From NCBI GenBank assembly GCA_030668025.1, contig DAOUUT010000006.1:1-37974 (forward strand): a stretch of DNA of 37,974 bases. The letters run 5' to 3'. Within the stretch, counting starts at the first letter, position 1; each line of letters opens with the position of its first letter. The stretch comes from Promethearchaeota archaeon (GTDB lineage: Archaea > Asgardarchaeota > Lokiarchaeia > Sigynarchaeales > SOKP01). The translations under genes were made by a program, and so were the position numbers. Positions 15,582 through 25,461 of the stretch are shown here, piece after piece. The notes below the pieces were generated by a model, which saw only the letters and a list, made by a program, of their open reading frames with translations, was not told the origin of the DNA and made no database searches.

Positions 15582-17699
15582 ATGCCCAAAACACTAGATG
15601 CTTTTATCGAGGAGAAAAATACTAATTTAATTAGAAAGAGGGATTTAAAACGTTCTTCAAATCTAAAAAAAGAATTCAACGAAATCAATCAACACCTTTA
15701 TGCGAAATTAAAACACACGGAAACTGATACAAGAGCTCGTTCAAAAGAAATTTTAAAACTTATTTTATGTAAATTAGTTGATGAAATAAGTAATTCTTTA
15801 CCCGATTCAATCATGTCGTTTAGCATTGGACAAGACGAAACAGAGAAAAAATTATTCGATCGGCTTCAGAAATTCTTTAAGGAGAATATAAAAGATAAAT
15901 ATAAGAACCTCATTGAAGAAAATGAAAAAATCAATTTAAACAAAGAGTTGGTCTTTTTAATTGTTGAAAAATTACAAGGAATATCTATTCTTAAATCTTC
16001 TAAAGATATTTTGGCTGATACTTTTGAGATATTTGTAAGTAGATTATTAAAAGAAGAAGGAGGGCAATTCTTTACTCCCGCTAGTATAATTGAATTTATG
16101 GTGAGCTATATAAATCCCAAAATGGATTCTAAGATTATAGATCCTGCGTGTGGACATGGTGGTTTTCTATTAGAATGCAAAGCCTTCTTATGGTCAAAAA
16201 TTGAACAGAAATACGGAGCTCAAATAGATATTATAAAAAAAAAGAAAATCGAAGTTGTATCCCATCTCTATGGGATTGATAAGGATTCATATCTAGCAAA
16301 AATTTGTAATTTATACTTAAATATAATAAGTCAGAGTGAATCCAATATATTTTGCGATGATTCTCTGGATCCTAATAACTACAGTAAAGCAACTTCAGAT
16401 GCAATAAAAAATAACCATTTTGATTTTGTGTTTACTAACCCCCCTTTTGGCGCAAAAATACCCATTGATAATAAGGAAATTTTAAAAAAGTATGCTTTAG
16501 CACATAAGTGGGACTATAAAGATAATTTATGGGTTCAGCAAAATAAGTTAGTTAAAAAACAACCCCCCCAGATTCTATTTATAGAAAGATGTGTACAACT
16601 ATTAAAAGACCGTGGAAAATTAGGAATTGTTTTACCAGAAGGTCTTTTTGGAAATCCTTCAAATAGATATATCTGGGAGTATTTACGGAGTAGAGGTAAG
16701 ATATTAGGAATTATTAGTTTAGATCAGAATTCATTTCAGCCTTATACGTGTAATAAAACTAGCATTCTCTTCTTTCAAAAATTAAAAAATATTCCCAAGA
16801 ATTATAAAGTTGATTTTGGAATTGTTGATAATGTTGGCCACGATAAAGATGGAAAAGTTTTGTATAAATTAAATAAGGATGGCAGTATTAAATATGATGA
16901 GAATAAAAATCCGATTGTCAATAATGAATTAATTAATTTACACCTTAAAATTAATGAAAGTGTTGAATTCAGCTACTTAGAAGACCAAAAAGTTTTCAAA
17001 TTAAATTTAAATCAGATAAAAAACAATATCTTCATACCTAACTATTACACAGGCGTAGAAAAAACTCTTAAATCTTTAGAAAATAATAAGGCTTTTCAAT
17101 TAGTTCCTATAGGTGATTTAGTTAAAAATGGAATAATCTACACGAAAAATAAAGGGTTCTTACCAAGAGGAGACGAAATTGGCTCACACGTTTATGGTTT
17201 AGGCGACATTCCGTTTATCCGTACTAGCGAAATTAATAATTGGGAAGTCGATCTAAATTCACATAAAAAAACTTCAAACGAAGTATACGATATGTTTAAA
17301 GATAAACAGAATATTGAAATAGGAGACGTTCTGTTAGTAAAGGATGGCGGTCCAAATCTAATTGGAAATACAGCATTTATTACTGAGTTAGATACAAGAA
17401 TTATTATCCAGAGCCATATATTTCAGATAAAAACTCTTAAAAATAGCGAGAATATTGATTCGTACCTTTTATTTTACCTTCTAAATCTTGACATCGTTCA
17501 AAAACAAATAAAAGCAATAACTTTCGTTCAAGGTACTATTGCTACAATCGGTAATAGAATAATGGATGTAATTTTGCCAATTCCATCTGAGATTAATAAA
17601 AGAAAGGAAATTTCAAAATATATTAAAGAAATTATTGATAATAAAACAAAAATAAGAAAGAAAATAAATAAACTCTCTATTAACTATTTCAGTGAATAA
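15582..17699 (+). CDS. N6-adenine DNA methyltransferase with fused HsdS-like specificity domain
   Basis: The 705-residue protein has a helical N-terminal region like HsdM, a SAM-dependent methylase core with GGQFFTP (160-166), DPACGHGGF (187-195) and the catalytic NPPF (286-289), and a C-terminal part from about residue 503 resembling one target-recognition half of type I HsdS (QLVPIGDLVKNG, IPFIRTSEI, IEIGDVLLVKDGG, then a charged coiled coil at the end). It would methylate adenine in one asymmetric half-site, or a palindrome if it dimerises. No HsdR, separate HsdS or nuclease motif is found in the window or in the protein, so it seems a solitary methylase. The next gene starts within or directly after its stop. 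Confidence 0.85.
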   Translation: MPKTLDAFIEEKNTNLIRKRDLKRSSNLKKEFNEINQHLYAKLKHTETDTRARSKEILKLILCKLVDEISNSLPDSIMSFSIGQDETEKKLFDRLQKFFKENIKDKYKNLIEENEKINLNKELVFLIVEKLQGISILKSSKDILADTFEIFVSRLLKEEGGQFFTPASIIEFMVSYINPKMDSKIIDPACGHGGFLLECKAFLWSKIEQKYGAQIDIIKKKKIEVVSHLYGIDKDSYLAKICNLYLNIISQSESNIFCDDSLDPNNYSKATSDAIKNNHFDFVFTNPPFGAKIPIDNKEILKKYALAHKWDYKDNLWVQQNKLVKKQPPQILFIERCVQLLKDRGKLGIVLPEGLFGNPSNRYIWEYLRSRGKILGIISLDQNSFQPYTCNKTSILFFQKLKNIPKNYKVDFGIVDNVGHDKDGKVLYKLNKDGSIKYDENKNPIVNNELINLHLKINESVEFSYLEDQKVFKLNLNQIKNNIFIPNYYTGVEKTLKSLENNKAFQLVPIGDLVKNGIIYTKNKGFLPRGDEIGSHVYGLGDIPFIRTSEINNWEVDLNSHKKTSNEVYDMFKDKQNIEIGDVLLVKDGGPNLIGNTAFITELDTRIIIQSHIFQIKTLKNSENIDSYLLFYLLNLDIVQKQIKAITFVQGTIATIGNRIMDVILPIPSEINKRKEISKYIKEIIDNKTKIRKKINKLSINYFSE

Positions 17700-17700
17700 A

Positions 17701-18144
17701 ATGAAGATAGAACTTTTTACTATGCGATACTACCACGATATTATTGATCTTTGGAAAAGATCAGGAATAGAAGTAAGCTCGTCAGACACACGAGACGAGA
17801 TAGCATGGATTCTAGAACGAAACCCTGATCTATTTTTAATTGGTAAGGAAAACGATAAAGTTATAGCAGTAGTAATGGGGGCTTTTGATGGAAGAAGGGG
17901 TTATGTGCACCATCTTGCTATAGATCCAGCTTATCAAAAAAGAAAGTATGGCAAAATGATGATGGACGAATTAATTGAGAAGTTTCACATAAAAAAAGTA
18001 CACAAAGTTCACTTATTTATAGAGAAATCTAATAAAGAAGTAGTAGATTTTTATAGGAAATTAGGATGGGAAGTTAGAAATGATTTAATTATGATGAGCT
18101 TTGTCCCGGATAAAAGTTTATATAAAAGAGACATTGAAATTTAA
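17701..18144 (+). CDS. GNAT-family acetyltransferase, RimI/YpeA-like
   Basis: From the ATG at 17701, directly after the methylase stop, the protein has 147 residues. A GTG at 17692 would give a short overlap but has no clear ribosome site. The GNAT motifs are VHHLAIDPAYQKRKYGKMM (acetyl-CoA loop QKRKYG) and LFIEKSNKEVVDFYRKLGW (beta5 and NxxAxxFYxKxGF-like). It may acetylate a protein N-terminus or a small amine; substrate unknown. Coupling to the methylase gene suggests the two are coexpressed, but a shared function is not evident. Confidence 0.8.
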   Translation: MKIELFTMRYYHDIIDLWKRSGIEVSSSDTRDEIAWILERNPDLFLIGKENDKVIAVVMGAFDGRRGYVHHLAIDPAYQKRKYGKMMMDELIEKFHIKKVHKVHLFIEKSNKEVVDFYRKLGWEVRNDLIMMSFVPDKSLYKRDIEI

Positions 18145-18207
18145 AAATTCTATTTTTAACCTTCACCATACTTTTTTTTCGTTAAAATAAAAACAAAAGA
18201 TTAATTT

Positions 18208-19239
18208 TTAAACAGAAATTTCTCTTTTCTTCAGACTCAATATACCAAATAATAAAAGCAAAGCAGCAATTAAAATCCAAATTAATAAAGAAAACACTGG
18301 TAAATAATAATTAGTTTTTTCTAAACCTCCAAGATTTATATTCTGATCTGGATCTATTGTTGAAGTTAAACTATATACTCCTGTTATCGTTGCAAACCAT
18401 GTTTGCCAACTTATAGAAGGTGGAACGGCATTAAATGTTTCAACGAAAAGAATAAATACATTTCCTAAATGGTAACCAAGATCAAAATGATATAATTGAA
18501 ATGTGACATAGAATGGACCAGTTAATGTTCTAATTAGAAAAAACGCGAGATAAGATAATATTGAAATAAAAATTATCAATATCGATGCTGATCTTGCTTT
18601 TTTGAATATTGAAGAGAAGGCCATAGCAATACTGGTGAATAAGAAAGAAATAAATAAGCTATAGATATATAGAGCAGTCATGAATGGTATTAAACTAATA
18701 AAATGATCAATATTACCAGATTTTACAAATACTCCGATCCATCCTATCACAAAAATAGAAAACAAACTTAAAACCATTCCGTAGAGATATACTGCTATAT
18801 ATTTGCCAATAAAAATTTTTATTCGGCTTATAGGTTTACTTACTAATAACAACATTGTTCCTGATTTAACCTCTTCAGCAATAAGAGGTGCTCCAGCCGT
18901 TCCAATAATCATGGTGTAAACCAAACCTAAGGACCAAAAAAAAGCAGGGAAGATTAATGCAAAACCGATTATCGTAGCAGCATGATTAGGAGATATCAAA
19001 CCAAAATCTACCGCTGTTGGAAGTATAACAAAAATCAATGGAAATATTGATATTACAATCAACATTATAATGATTTTTTTTAAAGAATACAAATCTTGAA
19101 ATGTCTTCTTTATTATTATTGCTGTTCTCTTGAAAATATTCTTAGAAAGCCAAATCTTCGTAGGTTGTATTATTTTTAAGTTCAATTTCTGAAAACTAGA
19201 ATTTATCTTTCCTGATTTGTTTTCTATTTTGTTTTTCAT
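18208..19239 (-). CDS. ABC-2 type transporter permease
   Basis: The 343-residue protein has about six membrane helices (near 56-74, 88-112, 150-170, 182-206, 218-236 and the last 25 residues), with a cytoplasmic basic N-terminus of about 50 residues. The segment EEVKSGTMLLLVSKPISR after the second helix is the coupling region typical of ABC-2 exporters. Its ATG overlaps the stop of the ATPase gene (ATGA), which indicates coupled translation. It would form the channel of a transporter with the next gene. The substrate is not known; the third gene of the unit, a giant surface protein, is the obvious candidate partner or cargo regulator. Confidence 0.85.
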   Translation of the reverse strand: MKNKIENKSGKINSSFQKLNLKIIQPTKIWLSKNIFKRTAIIIKKTFQDLYSLKKIIIMLIVISIFPLIFVILPTAVDFGLISPNHAATIIGFALIFPAFFWSLGLVYTMIIGTAGAPLIAEEVKSGTMLLLVSKPISRIKIFIGKYIAVYLYGMVLSLFSIFVIGWIGVFVKSGNIDHFISLIPFMTALYIYSLFISFLFTSIAMAFSSIFKKARSASILIIFISILSYLAFFLIRTLTGPFYVTFQLYHFDLGYHLGNVFILFVETFNAVPPSISWQTWFATITGVYSLTSTIDPDQNINLGGLEKTNYYLPVFSLLIWILIAALLLLFGILSLKKREISV

Positions 19240-20201
19240 TTTTTGTTCCCCCTCTCTTTTGTCATAATTTCCATAAAAATATCTTGTAATGATAATTCAG
19301 GTTGATAAAAACTATATAATTTAGCCTTATTCTTAAGTAGCATCTGAGGTAAGATCTCTCGAAGCTTTTCAGCATCTTTAGGAATAATATGAATTTTTCC
19401 ATCTAAATCATCAATCAGAGCTTTTGAGATAAAATCCTTATCTTTCAATTGATCTACCAATTTCTCATTCATATTAGTGTCTAAAAAATATAAATTACTT
19501 ATAAAGCTCTTTTTAATATTACTGATAGAATCCGAAATTATAATCTTACCATTATCTATCATTGTTACATTTTCACACATTTGCTCAATTTCAGATAAAA
19601 TGTGACTTGAAACAAACACACTTACTCTATCTGATAATTCTTTTATTTTTTGAACCACATCCGCTCTTCCTATTGGATCTAAGTTAGCTGTAGGCTCATC
19701 AAGGATTAACACTTTAGGATCATGAATTAAGGATGCCGCAATACCGACTTTTTGTTTCTCCCCTCCAGAATAGGTGCCTATCTCTCTATTTCTAGCTTTA
19801 AAAAGATTAAAAAAATCTAGAAGTTGTTGAGCCTTTAATCTAGCTTCTTTTTTTTGCAATCCTCCTAATTGTCCCATATATATTAAATACTCTTCTCCAG
19901 TCATATCCTCATAAAAAACAGGATCTTGAGGTAAAAAACCAATTAATTGGTTAGCTGCAACTGTACCTGCTTTCAGGTCTCTTATTTTAGCGCCCCCCTC
20001 AGTTATAGAAATAGCCCCAACCAACATATTAATCGTAGTAGTTTTTCCAGCTCCATTTGGACCTAAGAATCCATGAATTCCTGGTTCCACTCGAAGATCA
20101 ATCTTTGATACAGCCTCTATTGCTTCATTTCCTTTTCCATAGGTTTTTGTTAATTTATCACTCCAAATTTCAAGATTTGTTTTTGAATCTTTCTTGATCA
20201 T
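19236..20201 (-). CDS. ABC transporter ATP-binding protein (exporter type)
   Basis: The 321-residue ATPase carries Walker A GPNGAGKT (47-54), Q-loop Q92 in GFLPQD, signature YSGGE (144-148), Walker B LILDEP (165-170) and switch histidine H200. Residues after 220 form an extra C-terminal domain of the kind found in ABC-2 exporters such as the NatA or CcmA type. The start codon abuts the stop of the giant protein gene without a spacer, and the stop overlaps the permease start, so the three genes are translated as a unit. It would power export or lipid/protein remodelling at the membrane. Confidence 0.9.
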   Translation of the reverse strand: MIKKDSKTNLEIWSDKLTKTYGKGNEAIEAVSKIDLRVEPGIHGFLGPNGAGKTTTINMLVGAISITEGGAKIRDLKAGTVAANQLIGFLPQDPVFYEDMTGEEYLIYMGQLGGLQKKEARLKAQQLLDFFNLFKARNREIGTYSGGEKQKVGIAASLIHDPKVLILDEPTANLDPIGRADVVQKIKELSDRVSVFVSSHILSEIEQMCENVTMIDNGKIIISDSISNIKKSFISNLYFLDTNMNEKLVDQLKDKDFISKALIDDLDGKIHIIPKDAEKLREILPQMLLKNKAKLYSFYQPELSLQDIFMEIMTKERGNKK

Positions 20202-23200
20202 TTACTTTTTACCTCCTTCACTAATTTTTTTGTCTATTAAAATCAACTCTAATTGTTTTTTACTATATCGTCGGTAAAATATGTAAACCCCAACTAAAGC
20301 ACCAACAAACACGAAAGTTAATATCAAATGAATCTGATTAGATGGCACTAATACTTTGATGGTACTCACAGTTAAAATTAAGCCACTCTTATCATGCATA
20401 ATAACGCTAATATCTTTCCAACCTGAACTAAGAGAAACTTGTACGCTTTTAGCAGTTGTAAAACCTTGGCTAATACCGTTTATTAATACGTCAAAGTAAT
20501 CATATTGTGAATCTGTCTCCCACTCAATATTGAAATTGCTAGAAATCATCGATTCGCTATTTTTAGGCTTTAAAATCTGAATGCCAAATTTAGAATTAAT
20601 GCAATACACCAATTCTCCACTAGCAATTAAAAGTTCCATGCTTCCATCTTCGTTTAAATCAACAATTGGAAATATTGAATTAAGATCCATATTAAATCTA
20701 TAAAGACTTGCCCGATTGAATATATCCATAATTTCTGATGTCGGAATTTTTTCATACTCAATCTGCTCATAACCATATTGAGTTGTTATTTTTTTTCTGT
20801 AATAATCATGCTCGATAAAAATCTCGTTATATCCGTCTCCATTAATATCTTCAATTTTTTCTATGTTTACGACAAATTCATAGTCATAGTAAGTAGAATA
20901 AATGTTCACGCAACTAGCAGATTCTAGTTCCCATTTATAATTAGTTAATTCGATTGGTTCATTTTCATTACTATTAAAAACATCATAGAAATTGATATAA
21001 GAATGTTTACAATAAGAACTATCAGATTGCATTCCTATTATTGCTTCAGAGGTTCCATCATCAGTAATATCCCCGATTGAAGTAAAAGGCATTTTAAGTT
21101 TATCTGAGTCATAAATATCCCTGTTTATAGTAGTGTCCGCGAAATATTCTTTAAATAGAATTTCAGGATTAGAAACACCAGAATTACCGCTAAATATTTT
21201 ACATTCCATTCCATACTTATAATCATATTCAGAGTATTCATATATAGAATATATACCAACATGATCAAGGAAATCATCACCATTGAAATCTTCATGGGAC
21301 ATTAGTAATAAATAACCTGCACCTTCCAAACCAAAGTCAATCTTTCCTACATTACTAACCTCTTCAAGGCTTGCTGATTTCAAATTTTCTGTTGGGATTT
21401 TACTTACTGTTGAACGGCTATTAATATCAATAATTCGAATATTGATTAAAGATAAAGATGAAAACCCCAATTCTTCTCCAAAAAATCCTTCTTCTTCCAA
21501 ATATCCATATTCTCCAACAATAATTCCTATTTTTCCATCTTTCGTTATATTTGTTTTTCCAGGAAATTCATAAGGCGTAATACTGGAATATTCGTCTTTT
21601 GGAATGTTTGGAATCTCTTCCCAGGAATAGCTAATTAATACGTTAGAATCCGAATAACTTTCAAAATGAGATATTTGAGAATTCCAATAAGGATCACTTA
21701 TTAATTTATGAGAGCAATTAAAGTCACTTCCGAATTGGAAGATTCCAGTTAATAGCCAGTTATTTAGACTATTATTTAATGGTAAAACCCGTACTTTTTC
21801 GTATGGAATATAAGTTTGATTAAGACTCCATTTAGTATAAACCTCATTGTTTTTTAGATCAAAAAGGCAGATTCTTGTACTCCATGACTTAGGGAAATAT
21901 ATATCCTCACCTTCAATACCAATTATGGCAATTAAATCCAAATATTGATCATTATTTCCGTTAACAACTTCAAAATCTTGAATTTTTAAATTTAGTAGAT
22001 TAGCAACATCGAATTCATCGTCGTCATAATTCCACATATAATATCTATCGTACTCATTGTCAAATAAACCCCAATAAAATGCTGCAAGACCAAAATCATT
22101 AATCGTCAAATTAAATGCACTATTACTGTTTGTTATATTTAAACGAATTTGAATATTTTTGTTTATATCTACGAAATTCGATAATGTAGTTTCATTCTCA
22201 TAATCAAATTCAATAAAATTATCTGCGTCGTCAGTTCCACGTGTAATTACCCACATATTATCGTATTTTAGAGTATTATCCAAAGAAAAATTATTAAAAC
22301 CTTCTCTTGGCGATTCAAAATCTCCTTTAAGATCAGCATATGTGTGATTATTCCAAGTTGTAGTTTCTGAACTCCAATTGCATAAAACCCATTTGTTATT
22401 TGATACATCAAAAATTTCATAAGTAAAATTATACCAACCAGAAGATGAAGTATTTACCATTAATTCAGTTTGCATTTTAAGAGCAGATAATCGATCAATT
22501 TGGGAAAGTGGATACTCCATAGCTCCCAATAATTTATCATCACGTAAATTTACTGGAATTGTTAAATCCATTATCGCTTTCCATGACGTGTCTATATATT
22601 CAGCATTTATAGTATAATTTCCTTCATCACTCAATAAATCAGCTAAGCTATCGGAAGAAGTGCCGTTTATACGTACAATGCTACTTGCTTGCGCTAATGA
22701 CGAGGAATTCCATGGATCTTCCCACTGAATATCAAAATTGGTAACCCAAGTATCATCTATTTCACCATTAATTCTATTATATATCTGTTTTCCAGAAGAA
22801 GATCCCGAATCTGGATCAAAATAAGTCCCACTGTATTCATATTGGCGATAAAATTTATATGGAAAGTCTATCATAGGAGTATTCCTTATAATATTACCAT
22901 CGGAACCATCAATAGCTAGTATTCTAGTATATTTAGTTAAGAGAGACCTATATATCGTTTCTACTTTGTTCGAATCAATTGTTCCATTCCCTATTAGATT
23001 TTTTATAATTTCCGAAATATCGGAAGGTATTATTGAAGGAATAATCCATGCCCCATAATCATCAATATCATCACCAGTAATATCCCCAACATTTTTTAAG
23101 TCCCTTAACCCATTATAATATTCTGGTAAAGGAATATTTAAAGACCATATTATATTTCCCGTTTTAGCATCTATTGTATATAATTCAACTATGATGGTTG

Positions 23201-24944
23201 GTTGTTCTGTAGTTTGAGACGAGGTTCCAGAATCATCTGAACTAATCCAATCTGGTTCAAAATCACTTTTTTGCATTATTAAAAAATCGTTAAATCCATC
23301 ATCATTTAAATCGTTGGTCTCAGTTAGCTCTATTTCAGATGCCTCTTGAGTTCTCACCCAAAGGAGATCATTATTTTTACAATCAATACATAAATAGCGA
23401 CCATTTGCAGTAATAGCAAATAAATCATCCACACCATCACTATTAAGATCACCCACATTCAAGAAATAATGTCCTTTCTCACTTCCACTAGAAGACGATA
23501 CACTCTCATATTGACCCAGATCTTCATAAACAACCTCTGGATTTTCTTCCTTCTCATCATCAATGTGATATCGATTAATTAATGCTGTGTTATATGAACT
23601 AAAATAATCAGTATCATCATATGAATAATAATAAATATAAATATCAGAATCTACTTTAATTATTTCTGGATAAGAACTGAGAAAAAAGTCGCTATAAGTC
23701 CAGTTTAGACTACGGGTGATGTTTATCTTATTGGGATCTATTATATTAAATATTTTACCTTGAATTATTTTTGCTTGTGAACTATAAGAATAATCGAGAT
23801 CAGTTGCGATTGAAATGTACTCTTTAGTCCCGTCATTATTAATATCAGGAATTTCGTAAATTTTTATTCCAGATTTCATAAATATTCTTTTTACTGATGA
23901 ATATGGAGATGTTGGGATATTATATAATGTTTCTGTAGTACTACTTAAATTAAAACAAACATAATCATCAAGAAGAAGACCATTTCTTCCAGAAATTAAT
24001 CGTAAATATCCATCGTCAGAAGCTATTAAAATATCATTAATCTCATCATTATTAATATCTCCAACATCCTTTATATCATCGATAGAATTGGGTATAGTTA
24101 CAGGAGTAAGACCAGTCATGCTATAAGATAGTATTACTGTTCCTTCTACTGTAAAAGTCCAATGTTTGCTTCCATCTAGAGAATCAAATGCAATTAATTT
24201 ACCTTCTTCTGAACCGGCAATAATGGTTTCAGCTCCGTTACCATTTATATCTTCTACTACTTCTAATTTCCAAACATCATTGGTAAAGTCATGATCATTC
24301 ATCCATACTTTATTTCCAGACTTTCCATTTACAACGATTAATCTATGCCACGAAGAAATTACGATTTCTGATATAGTATCCGATGTTATATCATTAATTA
24401 ATTTAATATCCCATGAATATGGAATAAAATTTTGTGCTTGATATGTTTCAGAACTAATACCTTCGATTGTGGGCTTAAACTTCCATATTTCTGACCCATT
24501 ATTAGAAGAAATTGCGATTAAATTTGGATGTTCTTGAAAATAAGTAATAAGTACAATATCATCCTGATTATCACCTGAAATATCTTCAATAATTTCAAAA
24601 TCAATTACGGGTCCAAAAGTTCTATAACTCATAATGATAAAACCATCTAATGTAATTGTAGCAATACCTCCATCAGTTCCAATAACAATTAATGGGGGTC
24701 CTCCTTCAGTAAAATTAACTAATCTAGGTTGCATTGTTGCTCCAGATCCAGGAAGCCCTTTACCTAATTTCCATAGAATTGAATCTTCTCCAGAATCGTC
24801 AGCTTGAGTCTTAGGTTTGTTTGAGAAATCATTAATAAATAGGTTCCCGGGGATGAAATTGATTATAGGCAAACTTAAGATAATAATTAAAGCTGCAATT
24901 GAACATATTTTATATCGAAGTTTTAAGTCAGTTCTTCTTATCAT
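20202..24944 (-). CDS. Giant membrane-anchored surface protein with FG-GAP/PQQ-like propeller repeats
   Basis: The 1580-residue protein starts with a basic N-terminus and a hydrophobic segment (about 12-33) that is a signal or anchor. It ends with a membrane helix (1538-1557) and a basic tail, so nearly all of it is outside. About a dozen calcium-binding-type motifs of the form D-x-N/T-x-D-x-x-D/E occur, for example 121-129, 232-240, 296-304 and about 1429-1437. Each is followed by strands like DILIASDDGYL, with ISGRNG or DAKTGN turns and tryptophans, as in FG-GAP/integrin-alpha and quinoprotein beta-propellers. Residues 1457-1535 look like an Ig or FN3-type domain near the membrane. The middle (about 730-900) is different and may be another adhesion domain. 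It heads the ABC unit. Adhesion or sensing is inferred. Confidence 0.85.
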   Translation of the reverse strand: MIRRTDLKLRYKICSIAALIIILSLPIINFIPGNLFINDFSNKPKTQADDSGEDSILWKLGKGLPGSGATMQPRLVNFTEGGPPLIVIGTDGGIATITLDGFIIMSYRTFGPVIDFEIIEDISGDNQDDIVLITYFQEHPNLIAISSNNGSEIWKFKPTIEGISSETYQAQNFIPYSWDIKLINDITSDTISEIVISSWHRLIVVNGKSGNKVWMNDHDFTNDVWKLEVVEDINGNGAETIIAGSEEGKLIAFDSLDGSKHWTFTVEGTVILSYSMTGLTPVTIPNSIDDIKDVGDINNDEINDILIASDDGYLRLISGRNGLLLDDYVCFNLSSTTETLYNIPTSPYSSVKRIFMKSGIKIYEIPDINNDGTKEYISIATDLDYSYSSQAKIIQGKIFNIIDPNKINITRSLNWTYSDFFLSSYPEIIKVDSDIYIYYYSYDDTDYFSSYNTALINRYHIDDEKEENPEVVYEDLGQYESVSSSSGSEKGHYFLNVGDLNSDGVDDLFAITANGRYLCIDCKNNDLLWVRTQEASEIELTETNDLNDDGFNDFLIMQKSDFEPDWISSDDSGTSSQTTEQPTIIVELYTIDAKTGNIIWSLNIPLPEYYNGLRDLKNVGDITGDDIDDYGAWIIPSIIPSDISEIIKNLIGNGTIDSNKVETIYRSLLTKYTRILAIDGSDGNIIRNTPMIDFPYKFYRQYEYSGTYFDPDSGSSSGKQIYNRINGEIDDTWVTNFDIQWEDPWNSSSLAQASSIVRINGTSSDSLADLLSDEGNYTINAEYIDTSWKAIMDLTIPVNLRDDKLLGAMEYPLSQIDRLSALKMQTELMVNTSSSGWYNFTYEIFDVSNNKWVLCNWSSETTTWNNHTYADLKGDFESPREGFNNFSLDNTLKYDNMWVITRGTDDADNFIEFDYENETTLSNFVDINKNIQIRLNITNSNSAFNLTINDFGLAAFYWGLFDNEYDRYYMWNYDDDEFDVANLLNLKIQDFEVVNGNNDQYLDLIAIIGIEGEDIYFPKSWSTRICLFDLKNNEVYTKWSLNQTYIPYEKVRVLPLNNSLNNWLLTGIFQFGSDFNCSHKLISDPYWNSQISHFESYSDSNVLISYSWEEIPNIPKDEYSSITPYEFPGKTNITKDGKIGIIVGEYGYLEEEGFFGEELGFSSLSLINIRIIDINSRSTVSKIPTENLKSASLEEVSNVGKIDFGLEGAGYLLLMSHEDFNGDDFLDHVGIYSIYEYSEYDYKYGMECKIFSGNSGVSNPEILFKEYFADTTINRDIYDSDKLKMPFTSIGDITDDGTSEAIIGMQSDSSYCKHSYINFYDVFNSNENEPIELTNYKWELESASCVNIYSTYYDYEFVVNIEKIEDINGDGYNEIFIEHDYYRKKITTQYGYEQIEYEKIPTSEIMDIFNRASLYRFNMDLNSIFPIVDLNEDGSMELLIASGELVYCINSKFGIQILKPKNSESMISSNFNIEWETDSQYDYFDVLINGISQGFTTAKSVQVSLSSGWKDISVIMHDKSGLILTVSTIKVLVPSNQIHLILTFVFVGALVGVYIFYRRYSKKQLELILIDKKISEGGKK

Positions 24945-24989
24945 TTTTATCTCACATTTTAGATTTCATTATTCTAATTTAAGTAAAAA

Positions 24990-25001
24990 GTTGAATTCAA
25001 C
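24990..25001. promoter_or_regulatory. 12-base palindrome upstream of the giant protein gene
   Basis: GTTGAATTCAAC is a perfect inverted repeat centred about 50 bases before the ATG at 24944. It could be an operator for the three-gene unit. A palindrome of this length can arise by chance in AT-rich DNA, so this is only a candidate. Confidence 0.25.
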
Positions 25002-25132
25002 CTTATTTATTCAATATACTTAAGTACTATTTAATAATTTCCTTCTTTATAATAAAAATTTAGAATATCGAGTATTAAAAACGATTATATAGAAGAAAAA
25101 CGCTAATAGAAATCAAATTTTAATTAAGACTA

Positions 25133-25417
25133 TTACTGACTATTACGAAATGGAATTAGTCTAATAGCTTTATTAGGGCATCTATGAAAGCATACAGAAC
25201 AACCCCCACAATAAGATTCAGTTATAATTGTTATAGCTTTTCCCTCAGCGTTAAATTTTCTAATATTGAGTGGACAATATATTACGCAAGTTCCACATGA
25301 TTTACACTTAGATAATTCTGTTATCGCTTTATACGATAATTTTGATAATTCTCTGATTTTTTCTTGTAATTTAGGTGAGGCTGTTTTCATTATTAAAAAA
25401 AATAAATTATTGTTCAA
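25133..25417 (-). CDS. 2[4Fe-4S] ferredoxin-like protein
   Basis: The 94-residue protein has two complete cluster motifs: C38, C41, C44, C48 and C70, C73, C76, C80, each CxxCxxCxxxCP. It would carry low-potential electrons in the cytosol. The two motifs are separated by 21 residues, slightly longer than in the smallest clostridial ferredoxins. The first 37 residues form a charged helix. The start may instead be the Met at residue 10 (base 25390), as the first nine residues are AT-driven and hydrophobic. It lies just downstream of the flavoprotein gene on the same strand, with a 44-base gap, so it could be its electron partner. Confidence 0.85.
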   Translation of the reverse strand: MNNNLFFLIMKTASPKLQEKIRELSKLSYKAITELSKCKSCGTCVIYCPLNIRKFNAEGKAITIITESYCGGCSVCFHRCPNKAIRLIPFRNSQ

Positions 25418-25461
25418 AAAGAGTTTGAAAAAAAAAAATAGTGGATTTTTTCATGAATTTT

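Noticed and set aside
20202..24944. Dockerin domains in the giant protein, from its D-x-N-x-D-G motifs
   Set aside because: The motifs are scattered singly and followed by propeller strands, not paired in a 60-70-residue dockerin unit.
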